This document shows positions 1 through 12,645 of a stretch of DNA of 64,000 nt, piece after piece. The translations under genes were made by a program, and so were the position numbers. Each line of letters opens with the position of its first letter. Position 1 is the first letter of the stretch. The notes under the pieces were generated by a model, which made no database searches, had not been told where the DNA came from, and saw nothing but the letters and a program-made list of their open reading frames with translations. This DNA comes from Atopsyche davidsoni (Eukaryota > Arthropoda > Insecta > Trichoptera > Hydrobiosidae): the NCBI GenBank assembly GCA_022113835.1, contig JAILWY010000016.1:10571501-10635500 (forward strand). The letters are read 5' to 3'.

Positions 1-2844
1 AGTTTAAAAAGGTAAACCAAAAAAATCAATTGATTTTATAGAAAAGACGTTCATAGATAGTAAACAATATATAACATATGTAAAAGTAATGATAAAACGT
101 TTAAATCTAATTTATAAATCGATGATGAGATATACAAATAATGCTTCCAAGTGTAAACGTAACTTTTGCTTACCAGTTGTGGAAATCACAGAAGTGCAGT
201 AAAGACATGCAGTAAAAGTTAAATTAAATTCTTTGCATGTGATTCTACGAAAAGGTTTCCTAAAAAAATAACCTTGGACCGAGTTTTGCCTTCCAGAAAA
301 TTTTGTTACAGATATAGAGTTTTATAACATTATTTTATTTCCATAGCTGGTAAATTTGTAAAGTTAAATATTTGTCCACCCTCACACATTGAAAAGCGAC
401 AAATCTCATTGAATCGAGACTCCCTTAAAACTAAGTAAATATTTAATCACATATGGGCAAATTTTATCCAAAAAGGTATATCAACATATTCCAGGTTATC
501 TCTCTACGCGTAATATTTTTCTAACTAACATTACGAGTAACACAAGTCTCGCAGACTGCTTCAGCACTTCCGCCATGTTATATAAAGTTTCAAGGCTTGA
601 GTTCATTTATTCTTGTCAGTCAAATACGTCTTCTACTACTTGTGACTAAAAATTAGAAGTCAGCATCAAGCAGTGCCAAGTTAATCACGATTTTGTTAAC
701 ATCACAACGTTGAAAAATGCTTTAATTCTTTGAAAAATATTATTTTTTATTTATTTAAGCTAAACTAAGGTTTTAAGCATCTTGTAAACAAGATACTCGA
801 CTTACAAGTTTATAATGAGATAAAACAAAAACGTTCATCATTAAAAGTAAATTTTTAAAGTTACGAAAATTCCAAATTTGTTTAATTTATCTACATTTAA
901 ATGAAGGAACGTTAATGTTTGCAAATTTGCAATTTTTCTTATCAAAGCGCCTGGAATTTTTATAAAAAATACCACAAAAGCTTAAATTTAATTAACTCAT
1001 TAAATTATTTGAAAAATACCAATAAGTAAATTTTTTTATCATAAATAAAGGTATTCAAAATACTTGACATAAAAAAATTTACATAATCAGTATCAATCAA
1101 TTTTTTTTTTTTTATAAATTGGTTTGGCACTGCTATAGCTAATTACTTCTGTTTATTCCATATCAGTTTAAAATGCAGGTACACGTGGTGCTGGTGGGGT
1201 TTGAGAGACAAATATTGCGAGTAGAGGGCTTGTGGTGCATTAGCCCAACCTGGCTCACCCAAATGTGCTAATTTTTAAACGATCCATATATATGTCTATA
1301 ATCCGCATTAATTTATGTATTTAACGTACTATACATATGATTTTGTATTCATTGAATATAGCAACTTTGCTACATTACCAGCATGAAACATAGATACAAA
1401 AATTTACAAGATGTTTCAAAAATATTAGCAATATAAAACAATACAACGAAATACATATTTGACGTCTTAAAAAAATTATTAAATAATTTAAATGTGTGAG
1501 CTGAATTGTTTTTGCCGAGTTTTAAGAAAAAAAAATTAACAGTCCTATAATAATTTATTTATCCCAGAGCTTATAATCTATATAAAAATTTCAAAACGTA
1601 GTGAATTTGTCATATCTGCCAAAAACATTTTTTTAAATTCTAATTTATCTATCAAAATTTTTAATGATAATATTTATATTAAAACATGGCAAAAGCTTTT
1701 CCTATTAATTGAAATCACTCTATTATATTTACATATCAATTCAATGGTTTTTAAAAACACATGGAGTAGGCATTGTACTTTTTAAATTTTCTATTTAATA
1801 TAACCATATTGTCTCTCGCTTCTATTTCGTATATAAACACGAATTGATTTAATCTACTTTTTTTTTTACAAAAAAAAAAATTTGGTTGTATCTTCAATAC
1901 TTTGTGTAGGATTCTTCGTCAATTGTAAGATCTTTGAAACATCTTCAGCGTTAGAATAATATTGAATGTTTAGATGGTTTAGTGAGGCCTCTTATACTAG
2001 AGCGGAACGGTTTTGATCAGTGAGGCTTCATTAACAGGACCTCCGGCTTACTGCTTGTGATGCTACTTAGTAATGCAATGCAACAAATAACTGGTGATTT
2101 TGAAAATGCATAATATTTATACCTTTTAGAGAACTTAGATGGTTTGTGTTAGTGAAGTGCTTCCAAGAAAGAAGACCGAAGAGAGCAGACTTTGAAAGGT
2201 AGGATTTATTTGTGGATTATTTATTTTACAGGTACAGAATATTAAAACAAGTTTTTTGCTTGGTTTATCATAAAATTTATAAAGTTATATTTTACGGTGT
2301 GTATAATTTTGTTGTTAAAATGCATCGCCGTATATCTTCTTCGTTCAGTTATAATTTATCTTATGAGGACAGAGGTAGCAAATTGTGCTGTAAAAAAAAT
2401 GAAAATTACCTTTCTACTTTGATGAATTTAAAACAATAGTGTAAAAGTCTGCATTATTAAAAGGAAACAATATACCAAGGCTTTAAGTACAAACTCATAT
2501 GCAATATAATAATCTAAAACTATAATACGAGTTTGTACATGTTTTTTGTCACATTCACAAATATTTATTCATACTTTGGAGTTAATTTAGTTTTTGCCTT
2601 AAAAATTAATATTTTAAATACAAAGCATGATTAACATTTATAATCACTTTGATAAATTCAGGAACCAAGAAACGCTTATATTTGTTAAATAATTGATTGA
2701 TCATTTTATGCAGCTATTAGCATTATATATTTTATGTTTAATGTATATGCTATACAAATACGACTTAATTTATTTGTTTTTTTTGTACATAAAAGTTGTG
2801 ATACAGAGATTTAAGTTATAATACGTTGTAATATACTCTTAGCC

Positions 2845-3045
2845 GATTACATGGCATTCTGAACCAATTACAACGGGGTAAGCAGGCTGCGCGTTGCGAA
2901 AGCCTTAAAAATCTGGGGACAATCCGGATCCCATTTTCCGGGAGGGTGGGAAATTAAGCAAGGCGGGGTCCGAGGGGTGGAAAGAAACCCCTAAAGAGAT
3001 AACGGGGAAGCCTGTAATTGTGACAGCCGGGGGATCATAAAGGAC
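2845..3045. promoter_or_regulatory. GC-rich islet, candidate regulatory element
   Basis: About 200 bp of balanced composition in AT-rich DNA, with stops in all frames. TAATTG (3015) directly abuts TGACAG (3021), a homeodomain core next to a TALE/MEIS core. Function is inference. Confidence 0.3.
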
Positions 3046-3989
3046 TTATATATCTTTGTTTCAATTTTATGCGAATTTCAAATTCCCTCGCTTTTGTAAA
3101 TGTATTACTTTTGCGTCGAAGGAATATTAAGCACTGAAATCGCAGAGACTAATAAAATGACTATTTAAATTATCATAACAAAGAATTCTGTAAATTTTCA
3201 CTGAATGTAATGATACATATTTAAAAAAATTCGGTTTCTTGAAAAAATTATATTTCTATTTATATATATCAATAAGGTACACCTGCCAGGTATCTGTCTT
3301 TTTAAGGTTATTTTCTGAATACTTAATAACCAAATAGATCTTTTTAATCGTTTTATAAATAAATTTTACAACAATGATAATGATATAGTTTATTCGTGAT
3401 CATTTTTTTATAAAAACATAATTAATCTTTTCTTAATTTATATTACTTTATGAACCCTTAAATAAATATTATGTCCGTATAAGTTAATTGTTAAAAATAA
3501 AAGAGTTAAGTCTAAGTTATATATGCTCACTCGATTATATTTTTTTACGATAGTGATAAACTGATTTTAAAAAGTCATCACAACAATGATATGAGTAAAA
3601 CTTAAGAAAAAATTCCTGTAATAATTAAGAAAAAAATTATTTGTAAATACCCAAAAGTACGACGAGTGAGGTTTCATTTTATATTCTTCCGAATTTGCAG
3701 AAGACAGAATGTTTATTAAATTGCTGTTGCGTAACTTACGAATCGAATAGTGCTCGTAACGCGTCGAATACTTAAACCACGTAAAAATACAGCGGAACAG
3801 GGCCTAGTCTTGATTGATGCCTGAAGGGTGAAAATATATGCCTGAAGGGTAGAAGCTGAGAGACGAATCTAATTCGATTTTAACGACGAAGTAAAGAAGC
3901 GTGTAGAATAATAAATAATCTACAAAAAAAGATCTATCGATGCTTCTGGCAAAAAAATGGCGCGTGTCAATTTTGTCAAGATGGAGTCA

Positions 3990-4130
3990 CTCCATCGAGA
4001 TAAAGCAGTTCCCTGCCACAGCCTCCGGAGGCCTCGCTGCTCATTATGCTTCCCTGGAGAGCCGCCCTCATTACCGGCCTTTATGAATTTTGCACAAATA
4101 AGTTAAAGCCTTTCAAACCTAATTAATTGC
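3990..4130. promoter_or_regulatory. GC-rich islet, candidate regulatory element
   Basis: GC-rich words followed by TTTATGA (4080), a posterior-Hox/Caudal-like core, and TAATTAATTG (4120), overlapping homeodomain cores. No coding frame. Confidence 0.3.
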
Positions 4131-5947
4131 TGCTTACCTTGTGTTTTTTCTCCTTGCTGGTAATTATTCTTTTGCTTCAAGAGGACTTGCTTATAATTTG
4201 CTTGACTCTGCAATGTTTTATGCAGATAAGTGTTTTTTTTATTATTATTAAAAACTGTTACGCAGTCTTGCCTTTATTTTCTTGTCTACAATAAAAATTA
4301 CGGTGGTATGAAAAAAAGTTTTTGAATCACTATCATAAAAACTCAATTATTAACTAACATATTAAACCACAGCTACTGGTTTTTGGACCACGTAGAAACA
4401 TATTGTATTAAAAATAAATGTCGATAGGAAAGTTAAAAAGTTGCGTCCACGTTCAGATAACCATAATAAAAATTAACCGCCATACTCAGTATCAACTGAA
4501 AAAAATTATTGTGGGCCAACTATTAGAAACATCTTGTCAGTATCTTGATTTAACAAGAAAATAAAGGAAACCAATATCTGATATATTTGTAGAGAAATCC
4601 TGATAATAGAACCTCGGGCTAACTTACTAGAAAAACTTTGCTTGAATTCAGACCTGAAATTCTATGTTCAATAAGTAAGTAAAACCAAGATAAATCTTTA
4701 CTTTTATTGTGATAAAACAAATCATTTGTAATATGTCTGTGTTTTAGGGTCTTTTTTGCGTAGTTTTCTTATATAAGCGATCCGTCAAATTTTCAAGTAT
4801 GATACTGAACAGCTGTTATTTTTCAAGCCGAAAAGCTCCGAATTAACAAGAAGTGCCTGAAAATATTGTGATCATAAAAATTCCCCTAAATTAACCCTTA
4901 AGGCTGGAACAGAAAGCTTTTTGCATTACCGTAAGCAGAGAGGGTTAAAAATGGCTGTACTTAGCGAGGGTACGGTCTGGAATTCCATCAAGCCGCCGCG
5001 CTAGACTTCGTTCGTTTGTCGCATTTCGGTTTATCGCAATCGTTCCGGCTTACCACCGTCAGTTGCTAGTCGCACACTCAAATAAATATTAGGTTTCAAA
5101 CCACAACGTTTTTTTTTATATTTATGTGTATAATAAAATGATTTTTTCCATACATTTTTAAGTAACCGACTCACCGTAGAAAGACGAATAAAAAAATCAA
5201 ACGTCATATGTTCATTTGTGATTGATTATTCTTTAATAATAATCTGTGCTCATGTTTTCGTTTTTATAATTAACGACGGTTTGTTTCATGTTCTATTTTG
5301 AAGTAAACGGGATGGATAAGTTAATAAAAATTATACCCGATATCATTAATTATTTTACTCATGTTACTCACTGAAAAAAAATATGTTGATATTTGCTTGA
5401 TAAAACATCATACTGAAAACTAATAACAAAATTTTATAAAACGTATGATAACGCGATGAAACCTTTGCGACAAAGTTGATGGGACCCCGCGCATGGAGTC
5501 TTATGGGATAACCAAACAGCTTGAAGTGCATTCTCTCGTAGTTTTCTCTGACGGCGCAAACGTAACTATTGCTTTTATCTCCTTGCCTGGAAATATTCAG
5601 AGAATATTAGATTCAAAATGCAAGAGCTTTTACGAAGCCTTGCTTTTAGAAATTTCATGTTATTCTGCAAGTAATATACCGTGAAAAACATGTTTAAGTT
5701 TCATTACATGTGATTGATTTTTTGTCATTAGAAAGCGCTATAGACTGAGCGTAAAACTTCCGTTGTATTATTTTTATGTAAACATACAATTATATTTACA
5801 GATTCATAACATTTAAAAGCGCCATTTTTATATTGGATACCATGTTAGTCTGACTTTCAAATCTACACGTAAAATTGTTTTTAAATGTTTTGTACCGACA
5901 TATACGGTTATTAAATTTTATATGGGAGTAATTCTATATTTGCCTTA

Positions 5948-5988
5948 CACTCTCTACATCCACTCGACTTGTCTGGATGTAGAGAGTG
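5948..5988. repeat. Perfect 15-bp inverted repeat, 11-nt loop
   Basis: CACTCTCTACATCCA (5948-5962) and its exact complement (5974-5988) surround the loop CTCGACTTGTC. It is followed by a GC-rich stretch to about 6060. Too short for a typical microRNA precursor; function unknown. Confidence 0.9.
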
Positions 5989-7289
5989 GCACTCCGGCAC
6001 GGGAGCAGGCACTCTGGCCGCGTGTGCACCCAAAACAAAGATGAAAGCCTTCGAGAAGGGAGACTACACTCACTGCTGAAACTAATCACACACATGCTTG
6101 TTTAAAGTACCCTTACTTTGAATTAATCTTTCCTGAATATTATTTTAGATAGAATATACGTTCAATGTTATGAATATATTTATATTTTGTTATTGTCCAT
6201 AGGTATTTAATTTAATCATTCTAAACAAAAAAAAAGGAATATATATATTTTTTATTTAAATATATTGTTTGAGTTTCCTTGCTTTCTCAGCGTTTAACAT
6301 ATCTATAGTTATTTATTGCCATGTGTATTTATTTTTTATAATGCTTTAGTTTCTGTTTTAAATAAAATCATTTCGAGAGCATCTAAGCAAATAAGTTTAT
6401 CATGAATATTAGAAATTCACAAGAAGATTTTTTTAATTATGTTTTCTTGATAATATTTAAAAAAAATACATACATAGAATTTAAATAACCTTGTCAACTA
6501 AACGACAAGTATTTGTACGTCCAATGAATCGGTAGGAGTTTACCAAAAAAAAAACAAGGTTTTTTTTAGAGGGAAACAAGTCTCTTTAAACCTCTTCATA
6601 AATCAGAGTAAATTATTACCTAGATAGCGTGAAGGGGTCTTTTTTATTTTACAAAATACTATAGTTCCTTTCTTCAGGAGGGTCCCTTTTGTCCCATAAC
6701 TATCCCATTGGGTCCAGACGATTTGGGGGTCTCTTGCCTTTCTACTCCCAAATTTGAAATCAATTTGCGTCAGCGCGCTGAGGTCAATTGCTTGGAAGAT
6801 CTTGGTCTTGGGATGGACCGATTCGGCGTTCAACGAGAAAGCTGATTTTCATTACTTCTTATTAAGAACATCGATTTTTTTAATGATAATTTTAATGCAT
6901 TTTTTATTTTCATTATATTATTTTTACTAAAATATCATTTTTTTATGAAACAAACGAGGATTTTTTTTATTATCTACGGTGTATGCTCATAATATCGTAT
7001 TAATCATTCATAAGACGCGTAATTGCATATTTTTACTTACTGTCCTATGACATTTACGCGGAGGCGGATTTGAAGTTTTATTAAATATAAATATCTGATA
7101 TTTTTTAAACAACAAATATATAAGGAAATTCTATGTGATTACGGAAAGTCAGTACTTTCGAAGAGAAGCCCTAGAAAATCTCCTAGGTGTTTCATGTTTG
7201 GCGTTTAAATATTAAGTATTACAAATTAAATCAGGATATCGTCTTCGTAAAGCAAAGTTTAAATTTTCTGCGTTTTTTTTACGTTACCA

Positions 7290-7545
7290 AGTGTCAAAAA
7301 GTGCAGCCTCGCCAGGTCGTCCAAGCGGCCCAGATCCTTCTCAGATGATAGGAGTCAGCCGGTAAGACACAGGGCGAGCGCGACTCATGGCAGTTATGAT
7401 AAGTATTGTGTTTATTTATCAAGGGCCCGTGAAGGACCTTCTCTTGCCTTGGGGGAGGGCGTCTTACGTGACCGGAGATTCAACCGTCTGAACGGACCTC
7501 AATATGCCATAGCTCACGGATTCGCCGAAGCGTGAAAGCCACATG
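7290..7545. promoter_or_regulatory. GC-rich islet, candidate regulatory element
   Basis: Contains TGATAAG (7397, GATA) and TGTTTATTTA (7409, forkhead) within 25 bp, set in GC-rich DNA without an open frame. Confidence 0.3.
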
Positions 7546-8501
7546 TATCTTATCTTGAATTTGATTTGGACTTTATGCAGAAATTTTTTTTTAAATAAAG
7601 AGAAACTATGTTCATAATACTATTTTATAAAATTCCCATAATATTTCTAAACATCAAGAAACTGAAAAACCTGAAAAATAGCGTGTTATTGATATATTTA
7701 TAAATGCATAAAATGAATTGTGTATTTATTAAAATCTTACAATGCTTTTGAAATTAGACGGTTGCTGTCGGTTTGAATATGAATTTAACATTAACAACGG
7801 ATGTATAATTTCAAAGACTTCTCGTTACTGAGGGAACAAAAAGGCTCGCGTTAATGGTGGAGGGTTGTTACAATTTTGGTCAAAACAGGCCAAACCGCCC
7901 CCAAGAGGCTCGAGGGGTGGCAGCAAACAGGCACTTGTTGCTTTATCCTCCCACCACTGGAAAATTCACGAATTAACTGCGTTTGTTCACGTGGAAATGT
8001 AAAATTTTGGCAAGAAATAACACGAGTGGATTGTTATGATATAACATCTCTTGAAAGCAGAGTTTTTCTATAAATGCTGTAAATTAAACGTTATTTTGTA
8101 AGTTACGAGGTTTTTTCAGTAAAAACTGTAAAATTACAAGCTTATAATATTTTAATTGAATACATAAAAAGATGTTTGATAACCAAAAATAAAGTCACCT
8201 TTCCTATTAGAAATTCTTGTCCAACTTACCTAATGCACAATTATTTTAAAATCTCATGAAAATGCGTTATGTTTACACTGATAATCAAATTGAATTACTG
8301 AGTTATATAATTTAGGTATTGAATTTATCATTTTGTGTAACGGTGAATGTTATTTTGTTTATATTTTCAATTTTATAACGTTTTCAAAATATAAATTATT
8401 TAAAAACCAATTGCCTAAAAAGTAAATAATATAATAAAATTATATAATTTAAAATGCGTTGGATAGCATTGGCATAGTAATATATATTTAAGTACAACTA
8501 G

Positions 8502-8529
8502 TTTCAACCATATATTTGGTCATCTTCAG
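8502..8529 (-). ncRNA. Hammerhead-ribozyme-like core (weak)
   Basis: On the minus strand CTGAAGA (matching CUGANGA) is followed by a small stem, GACCA/TGGTT, and then GAAA, the order of a hammerhead core around stem II. One extra T precedes the stem, and stems I and III were not found convincingly, so activity is doubtful. Hammerhead-like motifs of this kind are known from Penelope-like retroelements. Confidence 0.25.
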
Positions 8530-8599
8530 GTGCAAAAAAAAATATATTAAGTTTATTTATTTATACATAAATTTTGAATCGTTTTTAAAACTTGCTTAA

Positions 8600-8624
8600 T
8601 TCAATCTGAACACTTCAGATTGAA
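8600..8624. repeat. Perfect 11-bp hairpin
   Basis: TTCAATCTGAA, loop CAC, TTCAGATTGAA. It lies about 70 bp past the hammerhead-like motif and about 70 bp before the TTAGG tract. Confidence 0.7.
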
Positions 8625-8693
8625 CAGAAACTACACCTGTGGAATTTAAATATTTATTTTATACAACACGTATAAATCATTTTTTGGCAAAAT

Positions 8694-8712
8694 TTAGGTT
8701 AGGTTAGGTTAG
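8694..8712 (+). repeat. Interstitial TTAGG telomere-type repeat (3.8 copies)
   Basis: Three exact TTAGG pentamers followed by TTAG. TTAGG is the ancestral insect telomere repeat. Such a short tract may be a repaired break or chance. Confidence 0.7.
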
Positions 8713-8754
8713 ATAAAACCTTTTTTCAGGCACAAAAATAATTCTCAAAAAAAC

Positions 8755-8930
8755 AGTATTTCCTCGTGTCTTCAGAGGATTTCCAGGATTCCTCCAGTCC
8801 CCTGCACGGACGGCCTCAGGCACGTGAGGTAATTAACCCCCGGGCCGGGCTCACCCCCGAAAGGCACAGGCTGTGCGGACCTCCCTAAGCCAGATCTGCT
8901 AAGCGGAAACGACAAAGACAAATATTCGGA
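8755..8930. promoter_or_regulatory. GC-rich islet
   Basis: GC-rich, with GGCACGTGAGGTAATTAACC combining an E-box-like CACGTG and TAATTAA. Non-coding by stops. Confidence 0.25.
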
Positions 8931-10537
8931 AGACTTTAAAAACTACAGTAAATTATTTGTTTCATCGTATATAAAATGGAGGGCGGGAGATCTGATGTTC
9001 CTGCTAAATTCCCGAGTTTAGTAAGGAAATGATTGCATACTAATACTATTGAGCAGCAGCAATACGCAGAATAAATGTAAAAGTGGGATGTAGAAATATT
9101 CGGGAGCCCACTTTAAGAAAACCGTGAACAAGCTTGTTCAGTGAGATGGTATCTAAACTTTTCTATAGAGAAACACTTGAAGAAGAAAATAAATAAATAA
9201 GTATTAAATGTTACGAGTATTTTAAAGATAATGGTAATCGCTTTTTGACGCAGCGATTAACACATAGGCTTACTGACCTTGACATCATAGGGTTTAATTC
9301 CATATTAAAATAAGTTTATAAATAAACTCTAGGGCTGAAGGTACGGAACGTCTTTCGATTAATTTTTTTTTATTTCTGTTCCCTGTACGCTGCAAAGCAA
9401 AAACCGGAAATGTTACAAGTGGATTACGTCAGCAATTGGTTTTGTTTGCTTTAAACCGCCTGTATGCTTGCCGCCTCCATTCGAAGCCTCCTACTCTTAA
9501 AAAGCAGTGCGGTTATTGAATTCTCGCTCAAGTTTTGCACTCAAAGAACTTACAGTCGGCTTTTCAGTCGTTAACTCTCCAATTTTCCTGTAAATTGAAA
9601 CTGCATCAATTCACGTTTCAAAACAAAAAAATTGGACGAAAAAAAATATTTTTTACAATATTTTTTTCTGAATGATTTCAATGATAGATATTCCTACGTA
9701 TTGTTGTGTATTTGGATTGGAATATTACGTGAATCTAAACTTTTTAGCACACGCTTGTTCCGGCGCTCTCCTCGCCTTTGAAACGAAAGCCTTAGAAAGT
9801 ACAACAAATGAAAAAACAAACGTGAAAGCGTTCAGCACTTTGTGTCGCGCAACGGGACCTGAAAATTACTTAAAAGCGTTTCTCTTAAAAATATACATTC
9901 ATTGAAATATCAAAATCGTACATCAGTGCTTAAATTTCTATGTAGCATTTTTTTATTTTAATTTATGAAAACTACAGCATTATATAAATGTTATATTAAC
10001 ATTGAGGTATTGACGGTACACGCAAGCAATGCCTCTCGCTAAGTTGCAAGTTTTCAAATTGTAAAAAATGACTTTTGAGTAACCGGATATGGATAGATAG
10101 GTGTTGTTAAATGAAGATAACGAGATTTCGTTTAACAACACCGGAATTGTACAACTAGTTGGTGAGTGTATATAGAGGGGTATCAATACATTGAAATCGC
10201 CTTGTTAATTGAACAATAGAACTTCATCATAAACCCATCTAAAGCGGAATCTCTCAATTCAGATTGAACAATTAGATCCAAGGAACCCTCGGTGATAAGC
10301 CACCGTTCGTATGCCCGACATAGTACAGATCAAGATCCTCTGTAGAACGTCCTGGGCGTGGTCCATTGGAGTACCTGCAAAATACCTGCATTTTAAAACT
10401 ATACCATTTTGCTTCTATATACACTTTTCATTTTATACCAACCCCTCACTTAATACTTCTAAATTAAAAATGCTTTTAGCAATGTACTAATCACTTATTT
10501 TTATAAATATCTGTTTCTATAACTTGCTGAACATCAA

Positions 10538-10920
10538 ACGTACTTCTTCGAGAGCCTTTCCTCAGAGAAGGTTGATAACTAATTTCAGTCTTACTAATTT
10601 GGCTGTACTTCCCACTTCTAGCCACTGGCATATATTTTGCATCCTCATAAGTTTCCTTCCTTCCAGTGCCCCTTTTTCCTTATTTTTTTAGACAATTAGC
10701 TGTATGTTAGCTGTTACTTACCCAATATAGGTGATCTTACGCTTTTTTACCATCGTCAGCAGTTTTCTTTCCTTGCGCATTCTGTGACGCGGTCAAACCA
10801 TTGTATTTTAAGGATTTTCCTACAAAGCCACATTTCAAACGCCTCAATTTTTCTCATTAAAGCTTTCTTAATTTCTCTGACCTCAATTGCATATAGAAAA
10901 ACTGCGAATATGGTGAATCT
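10538..10920 (-). pseudogene. Decayed LINE reverse-transcriptase C-terminus
   Basis: On the minus strand, fragments in two or more frames match the C-terminal end of insect endonuclease/reverse-transcriptase LINE proteins: FLYAIE, then RKIEAFEMWLCRKILKIQW, then LLTMVKKRKITYIG, and finally WLEVGSTAKLVRLKLVINLL with a stop at 10562. Stops and shifts break the frame, so it is not functional. The sequence just past the stop (TTCTTCGAGAG...CTCAGAGAAGGTT on the plus strand) matches the dispersed repeat copies at 12.3, 48.5, 56.0 and 63.9 kb, tying those to LINE 3' ends. Confidence 0.72.
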
Positions 10921-11099
10921 CCAGCATGTTTTCAATATTATTTATCTTAATCACCAACAACAAATAGACAATTTTGGATGTGTGTATTGCTTTCATGGGA
11001 CCACGTATGCGTGTTTTAAAAATTCAATAATCGTGGCTTAGTAACAGAGCGGGAAATCGAGCATACGCGTAGTCTTTGAAATAAGTGATTATCTCAGGG

Positions 11100-11350
11100 T
11101 TATAACACTCGGGATCCCACCCTATCAGAATTTGAAATATGACTCGGGCCCTGATCCCTGCCGACTAATCCACGTCCGCTTCTGTTATTCAATCTCCCCC
11201 GCCCCTCACACCTCGCCGGCTACCTGAGCCAGCTGCCAACATGGCGACGGCGGCGGCGACGTAAACCCATTTTAATAATCCTCTGCTGGGAGCACTGTCG
11301 AGCCGGGAGACCTGCATCCACACCAACCTCACCCAAACGATAAAACTCAA
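11100..11350. promoter_or_regulatory. GC-rich islet with a CAACATGGCGACGG core
   Basis: GC-rich for about 250 bp. The core ATGGCG fits a Pho/YY1-type site (GCCAT). It starts only a 7-residue frame, so a coding role is unlikely. Confidence 0.3.
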
Positions 11351-12262
11351 AATGACCCCATAACAGCACGGCCATTAATTCATTGTAATCTTATTTATTT
11401 TAAAAGCGTGTTTTAATCTGATGAATATACAAATAGGCCACATGCTCGCAGCGGTACACAGTTGCGGCGACTTTAGTACGCCTACTGCAGTGTAAGAAAG
11501 ATGGCCACAAGTATGGAGCGGAGTGTGTAAATAATTGTGTGGTTTAAATTTTTAGTCTTTTCGCCATCAATAAAAAATATTTTTATTGCTAGCAATAAAT
11601 ATGGTTTGATTTAATCTTTATAAAATTCAAGGTAACACAGTTAATGGCAAAATATAAATATTTTAAACATTTGACTTACGGATTTTAAATGTGACTAACT
11701 TGTACAAATCCAATATTAGACCTTTTTTAAATAAACTCAAAAAATTCCACGTCTTTAGTGAATTGTACTGTACCCAAGCTCGTCAGAATTCCGAATATAC
11801 GTCACATAACTATTCGACAATGCAATATCCGCGTATATGTTAACCCCGTTTGTTATTATTTCGCCAAAGCGACATGTGCACTGTGCTGGGACGCGTTTGA
11901 CTGCAAATATTTCAGATATGAACGTTATTTAATTAATGGACGCGTCCGCGGAGTACGTCGGCCATTTTGTTATTGGCTTTGCAACCCGACACTGCGACAT
12001 ATTCAATAAATAACGAGATAGCCGCCAACGCGGAGAGCCTGCAGCTTGCCGGGACACCGCCTCAGTTAACTGACATTATTAACGACATACTGGTTTAATT
12101 TGTAATACTCATTTTAAATCAACAAATACACATATTTAAACTGCTACAAGAACACGATAAAAATTTTTGTGAACCCTTTTGTTTTAAGAAGCCATTTGGA
12201 TATTTAAATGTGTTGTTTTAGCTTTGTTATTTATGTAGCTATGCCATTTCATACTGCTTTAA

Positions 12263-12500
12263 TCTTCTTATTCGTGTGTCTCTTTTCAGAGAAGTTAAGT
12301 GACCGTCTCTCTGAGCATATACTTATGCTGTGCTTATATTCATAGTTTTCTTATGGAGAATAGTGTTGTCCCCGGGTCCTTCTACACCGCAGTTGTATAT
12401 TCGAAGCAAAAGTCTGCGAATTGCTGCTGCCCAATATCATATTTATTACAAAGCTCAGACGTGATATCTGATACTCCGTTTGCAGTAAAAATACCAGGAA
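12263..12500 (-). repeat. Dispersed LINE 3'-end repeat, copy A
   Basis: Plus-strand landmarks in order: TTTTCAGAGAAG, CTGAGCATATAC, GAATAGTGTTGT, CCCGGGTCCTTCTACACCGCAGTTG and CTGCTGCCCAATA. The same ordered landmarks occur at 55.96-56.20 kb. The likely coding sense is the minus strand. No intact frame. Confidence 0.68.
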
Positions 12501-12597
12501 CCCCGTCTTCTCGACAAGGTGCTTCCATAGCACATCTCTTCACAATCGTATACTACTCTTATATCTATTGAAGATGCTATTTTGCCGCATGGGTGTG

Positions 12598-12645
12598 CGT
12601 AAATTTTCAAATATCTAAACGTAAATCGTAAATTTTCAAATATCT
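12598..12645. repeat. Short tandem duplication, 29-bp period
   Basis: The 19-mer CGTAAATTTTCAAATATCT occurs at 12598 and again at 12627. Confidence 0.8.

Larger units (their letters stand above)
1..8480. other. Gene-free AT-rich DNA with GC-rich islets
   Basis: No exon is supported. Short frames (up to 77 codons) look random. GC-rich islets occur at about 1173-1271 (a 32-codon frame from ATG), 2845-3045, 3990-4130, 4970-5080 and 7290-7545. The hairpin at 5948 is the only strong secondary structure. Confidence 0.6.

Noticed and set aside
1173..1271. 32-codon small open frame in a GC islet
   Set aside because: Short, no conserved feature, and no transcript evidence. Kept only as part of the islet description.
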